Part shown: positions 1-10,870 of the stretch, piece by piece | How positions within the stretch are numbered: the first letter of the stretch is position 1 | Layout of the letters: the number at the start of each line of letters is the position of its first letter | Assembly: GCA_009783705.1 (NCBI GenBank) | Contig: WRCX01000003.1 | Span: 1 to 64,000 of the forward strand | DNA: 64,000 nt | From: Candidatus Bathycorpusculum hydrogenotrophicum | GTDB taxonomy: Archaea; Thermoproteota; Bathyarchaeia; Bathyarchaeales; Bathycorpusculaceae | Direction of reading: 5' to 3' | Translations under genes and position numbers: made by a program | Notes under the pieces: model-generated | What the model was told of the DNA's origin: nothing | Database searches by the model: none | Seen by the model: the letters and a program-made list of their open reading frames with translations, nothing else

Positions 1-2
1 AC

Positions 3-80
3 ACCTATACTGTTGGTTCCTACAAGGTTTACGTGGACACTAAAGGCAATACTCAGATTCGTGATTGCCGTATAGTGTAA
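3..80 (+). CDS. 3' end of a truncated CDS (C-terminus TYTVGSYKVYVDTKGNTQIRDCRIV)
   Basis: Open frame 3 from the window edge to TAA at 78-80; beta-strand-like C-terminus. Confidence 0.4.
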   Translation, partial: TYTVGSYKVYVDTKGNTQIRDCRIV

Positions 81-553
81 CAAATCAACACCTTTTTATA
101 TATTTTTTTAAAATTAAAAAAAAATGTTATTTTTGTAGAATATTGCTCTTTAATGAGAGTATGTTTTTGTATTTAATTCTGATTATTTGTAAAGAGTGCA
201 GGGGGTGGGATTGTCGTGTTTGCGTCTGGAGCTTTTCCTCAAAGTCACGGCTTAGACTTTGAGATGGCATATTTAAACACTAAACGGAAGTATGTTGCTT
301 ATCTCTAATAAGCCTAACTTTTTCGTAATCTCAAACAAAACCACTAACAACATCAAATAGTTGTGTGATAAATATTAAAATTAAAACTCTAACTTTATTC
401 TGGTTAAAAATCAGCCTAAACCCCGATCAAAATGTTCAGCTAAACATGCCCAAAGGGTAAACCAAGAAAACAGCTCATACCCTTTCTTTCCTCACAGCCA
501 TATTAACAAAAACTGTTTTATATGAAGAGCCCTAAATACAGATAGGGTTAAAC

Positions 554-1843
554 ATGAATAAAATTATCCTTTTCATGTTGCTTTTCTTTTTCATAAGCGC
601 AACATTTGCAACAGCATTCACTTCTGTTTCTGCTTCAGAGTTAGTTGAGGATTCCTGGAATACGATGGCTCCAATGAATCACGCCAGAGCTCATTTGGGC
701 GTTGTTGCTGTGGATAGCAAGATCTACGCAATTGGCGGCAGTCTGGCAGTGGTTCCCATCCTTAATGACGGCACCCTTAATGCAAGCATTTACATGGCCA
801 CTAACGAGTGCTATGATCCAAAGACCAACACATGGATTACTTTAACCTCTATGCCTACCCCAAGGTATGATTTTGCTATAGCGGCTTGCGAAGGCAAAAT
901 CTACTGCATCGGCGGCTATGGTTACACTGAAAAAGGGTTGACGTACAGTCCTCTCACTGTGAACGAGGCCTATGATATAGCCACTGATAGTTGGAGTACT
1001 AAAGCCGCTATACCATTTAGTGGAGGGCAAACAGAGGCGCAAGTTGTAGATGGAAAAATTTTTGTCATAGACGAAGACCTCAATACATTGTTTATGTATG
1101 ATCCAGTTACGGATTTATGGATCACAAAAACCAGTATGCCCAATAGAGGAGCAGGTCTTGCTTTGGATGTGGTGGAGGGGAAAATAATAGTTACGGGTAA
1201 ATTTTACTCCAACAGAGAATCTGGGGTATCCCGTGATTTGAAGGTTTGGATTTATACTCCCGAAGTGGATACGTGGAGGGAAGGAACCGCGGGATATAGA
1301 ACGACGGATAGTTTTGCAGCGGGGGCAACAACGGGTCTTTATGCGTCTCAAAAGTTCTATGTTTTTTGTGGAGATGGGGCAACAAAGGCTACGTTTGTTT
1401 ATGATCCTGTAGATGATGTTTGGTCAACTGTTAAAGCAAGACCGGCAGGTCGTTGGTCTTTTGGTGTTGCTGTTGTTGATGATGTTTTTTATGTAATCGG
1501 GGGATTTACCGAAGGTTTCACTGATAAGAATCCGGGGCCTTCACCGCCTTCATCGCTAAATGAGCAGTATGTGCCTCTTGGTTATCAGGGTGCTCTGTCC
1601 TCAGATCCGGGGTCTTTGTTAGATAATCTGGTTCTTGTAGGGGTAGTGGTTGTAGCGGTTGCGGCTGTTGCTGTGGCAGGGACCTTATTGTTCTTTTTCA
1701 AAAACAAAGGAAAAAATAAAGAACAACCCTTGGCGTATCTAACTTCTGTATCTACGTTATTAGCTTTTAATTTCGCCCTTTTTCCTCTTGTGTTTATTTT
1801 AAATTGGCGGGTGCTGTTGCAATATCCTTATTTTTCTAGCTAA
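554..1843 (+). CDS. Secreted or membrane-anchored kelch-repeat protein
   Basis: Signal peptide; repeated 'yaiGG...ev.YDp.tdtW....smp..r' kelch motifs; C-terminal TM segment. Confidence 0.85.
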   Translation: MNKIILFMLLFFFISATFATAFTSVSASELVEDSWNTMAPMNHARAHLGVVAVDSKIYAIGGSLAVVPILNDGTLNASIYMATNECYDPKTNTWITLTSMPTPRYDFAIAACEGKIYCIGGYGYTEKGLTYSPLTVNEAYDIATDSWSTKAAIPFSGGQTEAQVVDGKIFVIDEDLNTLFMYDPVTDLWITKTSMPNRGAGLALDVVEGKIIVTGKFYSNRESGVSRDLKVWIYTPEVDTWREGTAGYRTTDSFAAGATTGLYASQKFYVFCGDGATKATFVYDPVDDVWSTVKARPAGRWSFGVAVVDDVFYVIGGFTEGFTDKNPGPSPPSSLNEQYVPLGYQGALSSDPGSLLDNLVLVGVVVVAVAAVAVAGTLLFFFKNKGKNKEQPLAYLTSVSTLLAFNFALFPLVFILNWRVLLQYPYFSS

Positions 1844-1976
1844 GAAGAAAAATAACCGTAGTGCCGAAAGTGGGACACATCTATCTGTGTCTGGAGTACT
1901 TCCTCAAAATCATGGCGTAGATCCTTGAGCGTCTGTGGTGTCTGACCTTTTTGATGAGGCGCTTATTTTAATCGCC

Positions 1977-2360
1977 TTAAGGCTTTTGTAATGCTTTACG
2001 GAGGGTATCTGCGGTGAAGGCTCCAACTATGAATAATATGAAAAAGGGTACCCAATACTGGGCGGTCAGTGGACCTGTGAGTTCTCTAACGATCATTAGC
2101 GGTATAAGGGCGGTGAGAAAACCTGAGCAAAATATCGCACTCACTCTATCCCATAGCTTTTGCGTTCTGTTTTCATTTTTAGGAAGTTTAAAACCAGTTT
2201 TATGCATAATATATCGTAAAATCAACAGCAATATGAACCAAATAGAAACAAATGTGAGCGACCCTAAAAGATTCGTGGCCCAAACAACAAAATAAACAAT
2301 AGGCACAACAAGCACTGCCAAAGCTATCAACAAAAACACAGTGCCCTTAGTTATTTTCAT
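1977..2360 (-). CDS. Small multi-TM membrane protein
   Basis: ORF 1977-2657 trimmed to the internal ATG (MKITKGTVFLLIALAVLVVPIVYF...); about 4 TM segments. Confidence 0.55.
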   Translation of the reverse strand: MKITKGTVFLLIALAVLVVPIVYFVVWATNLLGSLTFVSIWFILLLILRYIMHKTGFKLPKNENRTQKLWDRVSAIFCSGFLTALIPLMIVRELTGPLTAQYWVPFFILFIVGAFTADTLRKALQKP

Positions 2361-2499
2361 AAACTCAGCCCTAAGATAATATGTAAAAACATTTTTTATA
2401 ACTTTTTTGTGCTTCCTACCACAAAATATGGTTACAAACCCATGATGAGTATTTGGGGTTAGTTGCCATAATTGACTTATTTTTGGGTGAGATTTTTTT

Positions 2500-2814
2500 A
2501 TGGGGATTATTTTGGAAAAAAATGTTTTGGTAAATCTTGATGAGTTGGATGGTAAAGATGTTATTGATATAAGCGGTACCGTTCTTGGGCAGGTGAAAGG
2601 TTCTAGAGTTAGCGTTAAAAATTGGCGGATTACACATTTGAAGGTCAAGTTATCCAATCAGGCGGCTGAGCAGTTGGGGTTTAAGAAACGGTTTGGAAGT
2701 GCAAGTGTTTGTATGCCCGTTTCACTGGTCTCGGCAGTAGGAGATGTTATAACCACTGAGAGTACGCTAAGTGAATTACGTCAAACCGCCGAGATTATAG
2801 AGTGCCCCGAGTAG
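2500..2814 (+). CDS. PRC-barrel domain protein
   Basis: 'DELDGKDVIDISGTVLGQVKG...V..W.ITHLKV' typical of archaeal PRC-barrel proteins. Confidence 0.75.
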   Translation: MGIILEKNVLVNLDELDGKDVIDISGTVLGQVKGSRVSVKNWRITHLKVKLSNQAAEQLGFKKRFGSASVCMPVSLVSAVGDVITTESTLSELRQTAEIIECPE

Positions 2815-2925
2815 TTAATTACCGCTTATCGAACGGCCCCGCGTATTTACGGCATTTCACTGTTTCTAGTAAAGGTAGGTTAAACTTTTTTCGGGAACTC
2901 AGGCTACAAGGTCGAGTGGAAAGAG

Positions 2926-3345
2926 TTAGAGATGTTGTTTGATTTTCGCGGCCATTTCATCGAGTTCTTTGCGTTCTGCTATGTTGAGTTCAGTGAAACT
3001 TGGCAAAGATAGTCCGTTGAAACGTGAAACTATATGAACGTGATAGTGAAAGATTACTTGTCCTGCTGCTTTACCGTTTTGTTGGATTATGCTTATGCCA
3101 TCGGCGTTGGTTGCATTTTTTATGGCGGTTGCAAGGGTTTTTGTTACGGCGTAGATTTCTTGTAGATCATTTTTTGGGATATCAAAGATGTCGGCGTAGT
3201 GATTTTTGGGGATAACAAGGGTATGGCCTTTGCTTAGGGGTTTTATATCAAGAAATGCTAGAACAGTGTTGTCTTCATATAGTATGCTTGAGGGGACAGT
3301 TTTTTGGATAATTTTGCAGAATATACAGTTTTCGTCGGTGTTCAA
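2926..3345 (-). CDS. HIT (histidine triad) family protein
   Basis: 'CIFCKII' N-terminus and 'HYHVHIVSRF' triad. Confidence 0.92.
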   Translation of the reverse strand: MNTDENCIFCKIIQKTVPSSILYEDNTVLAFLDIKPLSKGHTLVIPKNHYADIFDIPKNDLQEIYAVTKTLATAIKNATNADGISIIQQNGKAAGQVIFHYHVHIVSRFNGLSLPSFTELNIAERKELDEMAAKIKQHL

Positions 3346-3422
3346 TTCATATCACCAGGTGTTGTTTTTGTTGATCAAACAGTTTATATGTTGTGCACTT
3401 TTATATGTCTTTTATCTGAAGA

Positions 3423-3716
3423 TTGATGTTTATGACTGAGCTGGAAGACAGAGTGCGTACTGAGGTGGGCAGTATTCTTGATCCTGAAACGGGGCAGACT
3501 TTTGAGGAAATGCAACTAATTCAGAGGGTTAAAGAAACTGCGTCGGGTATGGTTACTGTTGAGTTTATGCCAACTAGTCCGTTTTGTCCCATCGCCTTTA
3601 AACTTGCTGCAGACATCCGTGAGGTTGTCAAAGCTGTTTTGGGGGTAGAGAGGGTGGTTGTTTATTGTCGGGGTCATGCGATGGAAGAGCAGATTAATGA
3701 AATGGCCAACAAATAA
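3423..3716 (+). CDS. MIP18/DUF59-type iron-sulfur assembly protein
   Basis: 'SILDPETGQTFEEMQLIQRV...VTVEFMPTSPFCPIAFKLAADIREVVKAV'; start may be 3426 or 3432. Confidence 0.75.
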   Translation: MMFMTELEDRVRTEVGSILDPETGQTFEEMQLIQRVKETASGMVTVEFMPTSPFCPIAFKLAADIREVVKAVLGVERVVVYCRGHAMEEQINEMANK

Positions 3717-3732
3717 GTTGGTGTGCTGTTGG

Positions 3733-4494
3733 TTATTTCATTTTGCTAAATGCCCATGTGCCGATGCCTATCATGATTGCGTCAAATATGCACAGAACGG
3801 CTATGTTGATGTAGAGGGGGTTTAGGGGTGTCCATGCTGAGCCTGAGATGACTGTGCGCAGAGCATCTACGCCGTATGTGAGGGGGTTAAATCTGGCAGC
3901 AATTTGTAGCCATTCTGGAGTGCCGGCGCCTGTAATGGGGAACAGTGAACCGCTTAGGAAGAACAGTGGCAGGTTGATGAAGGTTTGAATGGCTCCAAAG
4001 TTTTCAAGACTGCCCATGAAGCTAGCTATGATTAGGCCTATACTGACTAAACCAATGGTGATTAGTAACATGATAGGCAGAGCAGCAAATAATGAGAGTG
4101 GGTTGAAGGGGATACCCAATATGAATCCGAAGGCAAATACGATTAAGCCTTGAATCATTGCGGCTGTGCTATCGCCTAGCATTTTGCCCAGAAAGATTGT
4201 GAAGCGCGATACTGGGGAGACTAGAACCTCTTTCATAAATCCGAATTCTTTATCCCAAATTACGCTTATACCCATAAACATGGCTGTAAAGAGCAACGTT
4301 TGTCCAATGATGCCTGGGAAGAGGTACTGTTGGTAATCTATGCCCGGTATGACTAGGCGTGCTCCAAAACCGGCTGCGAAAACAACCAGCCACAATAATG
4401 GCTGAATAAAGCTAACAACGACGCGTACGCGATCGCGCAGGAAGCGTTTGAGTTCTCTTAGCCAAAGGGTGTAGAGGGCTCGTGTTTCGCTCAT
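3733..4494 (-). CDS. ABC-2 type transporter permease
   Basis: Six-TM ABC-2 permease pattern; overlaps the downstream ATPase gene by 4 nt. Confidence 0.88.
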   Translation of the reverse strand: MSETRALYTLWLRELKRFLRDRVRVVVSFIQPLLWLVVFAAGFGARLVIPGIDYQQYLFPGIIGQTLLFTAMFMGISVIWDKEFGFMKEVLVSPVSRFTIFLGKMLGDSTAAMIQGLIVFAFGFILGIPFNPLSLFAALPIMLLITIGLVSIGLIIASFMGSLENFGAIQTFINLPLFFLSGSLFPITGAGTPEWLQIAARFNPLTYGVDALRTVISGSAWTPLNPLYINIAVLCIFDAIMIGIGTWAFSKMK

Positions 4495-5480
4495 CGTATC
4501 GCTCTCCTGTGAATGGCCGCTAACCCATGTAGCTCTTTAGTTGAATCTGCGCGTATTGAGCGTCCGGTGTAGTGTAGAAATACGTCTTCGAGATTGGGTT
4601 CTCGAGATACCAAGGATTCGACATATATGTTGTTGTGTGCGGCTAGTTCCATGATACGCGGCATTGCAGTTTTACCATTGGGCACCGTAATTTCTATGGC
4701 GCCATCGACTATGCGGGTTTTGTTAAATCCCAGCCATTCCGTCACTAGCTTTGAGAGAGACTCAAGATCGTTTGCCTGAACGGTTATAACATCGCCCTCA
4801 AGAGTGTCCTTTAGCTTAGAGGGAGTATCTAATACCGCGATTTTGCCGTGATCCATAATTGCAATACGATCCGAGAGCCTATCGGCTTCGTCCATGTAGT
4901 GAGTGGTTAAGACAACAGTTATGTCGTGGGCTTCTTTGAGTTCTTTTATGTATTTCCAAATGTGATCACGTGTTTGGGGATCCAAGCCCACGGTGGGTTC
5001 ATCAAGGAACAAAACTGTAGGGTAATGAAGTAAACCTCTGCCAAGCTCAAGTCTGCGCCGCATACCACCAGAATAGGTACGCAATAAACTATCTGCTCGG
5101 TCTTCGAGCTCTACGAGATTGAGAATACGCGCGATACGATCGCGTTGCTCTGATGCCGGCACGCCATAGAGGTTGGCATGCATGTAGAGGTTTTCTCTAC
5201 CGGTTAAACGGTCGTCTATACTTGGATCTTGAAAAACAATACCTATGGATTTGCGGACTTGATTGGCTTGACGCATTATATCAAAGCCATTTACTAGAGC
5301 AGTACCTGAGGTAGGTTTTAGAATAGTACAAAGCATAGAGACAGTTGTTGTTTTACCTGCACCATTGGGCCCAAGTAGCCCAAAGATTTCACCTTTCTCC
5401 ACAGTTATATCTAAACTATCAACTGCTTTGAAGTGGTCGTATGCTTTTGTTAGTTTGAGGGTTTCAATAGCATGAGGCAT
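4491..5480 (-). CDS. Daunorubicin-resistance-type ABC transporter ATPase
   Basis: Walker A GLLGPNGAGKTTT, signature YSGGMRRRLELGRGL, Walker B VLFLDEPTVGLD. Confidence 0.93.
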   Translation of the reverse strand: MPHAIETLKLTKAYDHFKAVDSLDITVEKGEIFGLLGPNGAGKTTTVSMLCTILKPTSGTALVNGFDIMRQANQVRKSIGIVFQDPSIDDRLTGRENLYMHANLYGVPASEQRDRIARILNLVELEDRADSLLRTYSGGMRRRLELGRGLLHYPTVLFLDEPTVGLDPQTRDHIWKYIKELKEAHDITVVLTTHYMDEADRLSDRIAIMDHGKIAVLDTPSKLKDTLEGDVITVQANDLESLSKLVTEWLGFNKTRIVDGAIEITVPNGKTAMPRIMELAAHNNIYVESLVSREPNLEDVFLHYTGRSIRADSTKELHGLAAIHRRAIR

Positions 5481-5665
5481 TTTGGTCGCTCTTTTTAAAG
5501 GAAACCATGAATGATTTAAAGATATTTGCCAACATACCAGATTAGCTAGATCATTTGCGTAATACGGTAATGCACAAAGACAGTATGTAGAAGATGAGCA
5601 GCAGTCTTAGATGTTAACATACGGATAAAGATAGATAAACTATTGATATTTGATACAAATAAAAA

Positions 5666-6245
5666 TCAGCTACATAGGTTGAGGTTTATATTTAGTCGAT
5701 CAATAATCTTTGCCAAATCACGTTGTCGGGCCTCCTCGCTCTTAAACGAAAGGTATCTACCTGTGTATGAAAGCCGAACAGACGGTGGCATCTTACAAAA
5801 GTTTTCATATGCGGGAGATATACCTACCAGCTTTTCTGTGAACTCTTCGATTTGTTTGTCTGTTATCGGTTCGCGCTTTGGTGTGTCCCAGGTACCGTTT
5901 CTTTTTGCGGCCTCAATTGCTTTTTCACCCAATTTGGTCACAACTCCTTTTTCTTGTAGTGTCTCCACCGTTTTCTTGTTTTTTTTCAGACCAAGGGCTT
6001 TTTGTACGACGTTGAGCAAAATATTTTATGTATTTTGTTTCATCGATACTTTTCATCTGCCCGTCTATCCACCCAAAACAAAGTGCTTCTTCCAAGGCGT
6101 CATTTGCAGATAAAGTAATAACCGCTTTTGTTTTTCCAAATACAAGCCACACGCCGCGTCTAACTTCAGCGTTCTCTTGTAGCCATGTGCGAAAATCAGT
6201 GCGTGAAAGAAATAGCAGTTCAGGTACATCTGGGCGCATAATCAA
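5666..6245 (-). pseudogene. YdeI/OmpD-associated family protein, split by a frameshift
   Basis: Two overlapping minus ORFs (5925-6245 and 5666-6019) join as ...QRRTKSPWSEK-NKKTVETLQEKG... across an A8 homopolymer (T8 on + at 5980-5987). Confidence 0.75.
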
Positions 6246-6498
6246 ACAATCATTTAACCGAAAATATAAACAATCTGCACTGTTCTTGTTCGAGTCAGCA
6301 ACTCAAAAAAAGGATACCTATAATTGATGATGATGCACAGATCAAACAGCTACTTGTTAGTGTGGAGCCTGATCTTAAAAGTAGCCTACGTAACTTTTTC
6401 AGTTTTTTAAGCATAGTTGCTTAATTTTAGATTTTAAGCATTAGCTAACATTAGGCTTAAATACTGATAAAAACTATTTGCAATGGGCGTGTCAGAGC

Positions 6499-7275
6499 AT
6501 GAGTAGCAGTTCAAATGCGGTTGAGTTAAGAGGCGTAACTAAACGCTTTAATGAATTAGTGGCCGTAAATAACATTAATTTAACCCTAGGTACAGGCGAA
6601 ATCTTTGCCTTGTTAGGACCCAACGGTTCAGGTAAATCCACCACCCTCAAGATGTTGCTGGGTCTTTTGCAACCAACGGCGGGCTCAGTAAATGTGCTTG
6701 GGATTGATGTAGCTAAAGATCCGGTTGCAGTTAAGCGCCAAATTGGCTATGTTCCCGAGTCTCCGGATTTATATGAATTTTTAACCGGTATTGAATATCT
6801 TGATTTCATAGCTGACATCTACAATGTCTCAGCAGCTGAAAAAAAGCAACGTATCACAGAATATCTAAAGGCACTTCAGCTTGAAGGCCGAGAGGGAGAC
6901 ATGATAAACAGTTACTCAGATGGTATGAAAAAGAAAATCAGCCTCATCTCAGCTTTTTTACATAAACCAAAACTACTCATTCTCGACGAACCACTAAACG
7001 CACTTGATCCCCGAAGTGCAAGAATCATCAAAGACTACCTCCAATCCCTCAAATCACAAGGCGTCACAACTATTCTCTCAACCCATGTGCTAGAAATCGC
7101 AGAAGCAGTGTGCGATCACATAGGCATCATGTATCAGGGTAACATCTTGGCACTGGGCAGCATGAGTGAACTTAGAGAAAAAGCCAGCTTACCCAGCTCA
7201 GGCTTAGAAGACATATTCCTCAAGTTAACAGGAACAGGCGACCTAAAACCGGTCGTTGAGGAACTGTTAAAATGA
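6499..7275 (+). CDS. ABC transporter ATPase
   Basis: LLGPNGSGKSTT, SYSDGMKKKISLISAFL, LLILDEPLNALDP; ORF track start 6478 is TTG, ATG at 6499 preferred. Confidence 0.92.
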   Translation: MSSSSNAVELRGVTKRFNELVAVNNINLTLGTGEIFALLGPNGSGKSTTLKMLLGLLQPTAGSVNVLGIDVAKDPVAVKRQIGYVPESPDLYEFLTGIEYLDFIADIYNVSAAEKKQRITEYLKALQLEGREGDMINSYSDGMKKKISLISAFLHKPKLLILDEPLNALDPRSARIIKDYLQSLKSQGVTTILSTHVLEIAEAVCDHIGIMYQGNILALGSMSELREKASLPSSGLEDIFLKLTGTGDLKPVVEELLK

Positions 7276-8990
7276 ATTGGCGAACCATCCGCTACCTAAT
7301 TAGCGTAGATCGCAAATCCGAGCGGCTAATAAGAGGCGTTAAAACTACTCGATACAAGGAGCGGGGCATACTTGCCTACTGGTACTATTGGGTTGCTGCA
7401 ATCATTGGTTTGGTCGGCGGATACTTAGCCACACTTTTGACTGATCTAATTTATGCAAGTCCTGAACAGATAATATCTGAGCCGCTCGATGTTGTGGCTA
7501 CGGGTTTCTTTATTGCACTACCAACGCTAGTTATGCTGGGATGTATCGTTTTTACGATGTTCCAACAGATTCAACTATCAGGTAGGAAAGCTTCTCGAGT
7601 GGTGAATTATTGGTTACCCATCACTTGGCAAGAACATACGGTAGCATCAATTTTATCTAACCTGCTGGGGGTTCCCCTCTCATTGGTTATAGGGTTTTCC
7701 GCAGGTGTCCTTGTCTTTTCGGCCTTTAACGGTTTAATATTAGCAGGTATCTTGACCTCTCTGATGTTATGTGGGTCAGCATTTATCGCAAGCACCACAA
7801 CAGAAATTGTCCGTATAGCACAGACAAGATTTACCGGTGCAGTTTACAAATCTAGTGGCAAAGCGGCTGTCTGGGTACGCTTTATTGGTACGCTTTTATT
7901 CTTTTTGATCTTCTACCTTGTGTACTTTGCGATAGTTCAGGGTCCCGCACAATCCATCCAAGGCCTAACAGCGGCACAGAATAATTTGTGGTTTATACCA
8001 TTTGTCTGGTTTGGTCTTACCCTATTCTATCTCTTAAAGGGCATATTTTTAGAAGGCCTGCTCTTTCTTGGACTATCGGTATTATTCGCAGGAGCACTGT
8101 GCTACTTAGCCATTGCGCTCAACAAACGGTTTGGTCTCTATGAGCCGCCGGCAATTACAGTCCAGACTAAAGGAACACAATACGCACCTAAAGCAGGCAT
8201 CCTAAATAAATTCGGTTTAACTAGCATTGAAACAGCAATAATTCGTAAAGACATACGGTCCTTTACAAGACGCCGAGAACTAATAACAATATTCATCCTG
8301 CCCATAGTCTTTATGATAGTACCCATTTTTACCTCCATAAACACCAGCACTGGAGGGGAAGACATGATGGCTGAAGCTATAGTTAACTTGATGTTTAGCG
8401 GTATGGCTTTTATTTTACCGGCTGCCTTGATGGCAATGCTATTGGGTAACATGCTCATAGGAGAAGAGGGCCAGGCGGTTTGGCGCATCTATGCCTCACC
8501 AGTCTCTGCCAAAAATTTGGTCAAAGCCAAATATATCTTCTTAATCGGAATGGCAACTGTTGCACTGATTCTAACAAGCACTGTCGGAGCCATCTTCTTT
8601 AAAGCATCACCCACAATGATAGCAGTTGGTGTTTTGGAAGGATTGTTTGTGCTTTTTGCGTTGGGTACAATCGGTTTGCTGTGCGGGTTTAAAGGTGCCG
8701 ATTTTACTGGAACGTTCCGGCAACGAATGATCCGCCCAGAATGGGGACTAATAAGCTTCCTTGCGTGTCTGGGTGCAACTTTAGCAATACTGGCACCGCT
8801 TGTACCATATCTACTTGTAAATGTTATAGGTGGACTTTTGCCGTTACCGTTTGCACTTCCAGCGCTGGGATTAACTGAACTGGCGATTTCCGTAGGAATC
8901 AGTGGAGCCATTGCAACAGTGATTACAGTCGTTTGCTATAGAGCCAATCTAAACTATGCAAAGGAACTCATACGTAAAGCAGAAATTTAG
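7272..8990 (+). CDS. Large multi-TM ABC transporter permease
   Basis: Overlaps the ATPase stop/start; at least 10 hydrophobic segments. Confidence 0.85.
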   Translation: MNWRTIRYLISVDRKSERLIRGVKTTRYKERGILAYWYYWVAAIIGLVGGYLATLLTDLIYASPEQIISEPLDVVATGFFIALPTLVMLGCIVFTMFQQIQLSGRKASRVVNYWLPITWQEHTVASILSNLLGVPLSLVIGFSAGVLVFSAFNGLILAGILTSLMLCGSAFIASTTTEIVRIAQTRFTGAVYKSSGKAAVWVRFIGTLLFFLIFYLVYFAIVQGPAQSIQGLTAAQNNLWFIPFVWFGLTLFYLLKGIFLEGLLFLGLSVLFAGALCYLAIALNKRFGLYEPPAITVQTKGTQYAPKAGILNKFGLTSIETAIIRKDIRSFTRRRELITIFILPIVFMIVPIFTSINTSTGGEDMMAEAIVNLMFSGMAFILPAALMAMLLGNMLIGEEGQAVWRIYASPVSAKNLVKAKYIFLIGMATVALILTSTVGAIFFKASPTMIAVGVLEGLFVLFALGTIGLLCGFKGADFTGTFRQRMIRPEWGLISFLACLGATLAILAPLVPYLLVNVIGGLLPLPFALPALGLTELAISVGISGAIATVITVVCYRANLNYAKELIRKAEI

Positions 8991-9062
8991 AGGTATCTAA
9001 GAACGAAAACGTTATATGCAGATAGAGTATCAAGACAGGTTTAACTTGCTTGGGGAATCTGT

Positions 9063-9254
9063 ATGGGAACTGAGGGGAAAGGAACAATCTTTCGCAGAAA
9101 AGATGACCGCTACCTGCTTTATCTACCTGTCCGCTTAGTAGATGACAGTATGTTTCCACTAAAATGCGAAAACTCAATGCCAGTTAAAATCCGCTTCAAC
9201 CCAAACGATGGAAAACTAGTCGTTGAAAAATGGACCGAAAAAGAAAACGAATAG
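9063..9254 (+). CDS. Small conserved-looking hypothetical protein
   Basis: 63 aa ORF starting MGTEGKGTIFRRKDDRYLLYLPVRLVDD, compact beta-rich. Confidence 0.5.
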   Translation: MGTEGKGTIFRRKDDRYLLYLPVRLVDDSMFPLKCENSMPVKIRFNPNDGKLVVEKWTEKENE

Positions 9255-9380
9255 AACAAAATTTTTTATTTTAATTTTAGTTTAGTTAGCTCAAACTACG
9301 CAAGAACAGATAATTTCGTGTGAGCTGAGTTTTTAGTTAAAATTAAATTGCATGTTTTTTCCGTTTCCTTTGTTTAGTGG

Positions 9381-10558
9381 TTACAGTTTTTGTGCTCTTT
9401 TGAAATAGAAAAATAAACCTCCAACAATAACACTGACAAGTACAACTATAGAAACTATAAGCACCACATAACCCGTCAGGCTCTCATCGTTAATATTGTC
9501 GCTGTCGTCGGTAGGATATATATTGTTATACTGTGTAGCGGTGTTACCAGAAATCACACCAGCCCGCTTGTTAAATGTGCCAGCGTTATATAAGCCTCCA
9601 CCAACTTCAGCTGTATTGTTAGAAATTACACCATTTTCAGACAAACTAAAAGTGCAATCATAATCATTGAATACCCCACCACCATTACCAAAAAGATCCT
9701 CAACAACTTCAGCTATATTGCCAGAGATTACACCTCCAGACATACTAAAAGTTGCATCTCTATAACCACCCCCATTGTATATGCCACCACCATCCATCGC
9801 CTTATTGTTAGAAATCATACCGCCAGACATCATAAAAACGCCTTCATTGCACACACCACCACCCATAACAAGATAGGGCGGAGATACACCGTTTCCAGAA
9901 ATCTCACCACCAGATAAACTAAAATTCGCACCATTTCTACCGTTGAACACCCCACTACTTTCTAGGTTATCAGAGATTTTGCCCCCAGACATACTAAAAC
10001 TACCACCGCTGCGTACACCCTCACCCTCAAAGTTGCCTGAAATTTCACCACCAGACATAGTAAAATAGCCTTGGTTAGACACACCAGCGCCAAAAGGTGC
10101 ATTGTTTTTAGAAATTATGCCTCCCGACATATTAAAAACGCCTTCATTGTAAACACCCCCACTACCAAAACCGCTAATATAACTAGGCTCAAGACGATTA
10201 TCTGAAATCTCGCCACCAAGCATATCAAAAATACCTTGATTGTACACGCCACCTCCACCAGCCGGGCCGTTCTTCCCTACGTAGTGGGTATTTTCAGAAA
10301 TTTTGCCGCCTAACAGTCTAAAATTGCCTTGGTTCCACACCCCATATTTGTGATTGCCCGAAATTTCGCCATCAGACAGGATAAGAGCACCGCCAGAATT
10401 AACCAATACTCCCGTAGCACGATTGTCATCATCTCTATGAGTTACAATGATACCGTCAAGCAACAACGAGCCATCCGTCTCAACAACAATAATAGTGCTC
10501 TGCTCATTGGTACCAATTAATTTGTAAAATTTTGTTGCACTTGTGCTTACCAGCGTAC
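9381..10558 (-). pseudogene. 3' part (C) of a surface beta-helix protein gene interrupted by E1 and E2
   Basis: 'FxMSGGxISxN...GGGVYN' repeats and C-terminal TM but no signal peptide; the ORF 5' end (10559-10592) is element sequence. Confidence 0.85.
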
Positions 10559-10635
10559 CAAAAGAGGATTTTAGGCTGGCGGCGGCATTCAAGGGAGTAT
10601 AGCCTTTATCTTAACATAGAAATCGAAATCTATAT

Positions 10636-10667
10636 CGGAGCGTAGCAAGGTGGCGCTCCGATTTTTT
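10636..10667 (+). terminator. E1 left-end hairpin plus T-tract (CGGAGCG...CGCTCCG ATTTTTT)
   Basis: 7-bp perfect stem followed by T-run; covaries with 26962-26995. Confidence 0.7.
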
Positions 10668-10870
10668 GTTAGAGTTGCCGCTATTGGTGGGGCCCTTAGC
10701 TCTCGGCACGGGCGGTTGTATGTTCCAGCCCAAAAATCGCGAAAAGCGGAGCAAGTGGCTTTTGTGTCCCAAGCCTCTACTAATATCGCTCCGGCGGCGA
10801 GGTTGGCCAGCTCCTTGCGGGGCTTCGCCCCGATCATGGGCGTTGCCTGCCTTTTCCCTTTCCGATTTTT

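Noticed and set aside
9381-10592. Repeats in the adhesin genes as a CRISPR array
   Set aside because: Repeats are degenerate, in frame and encode beta-helix turns; no uniform repeat/spacer spacing and no cas genes.
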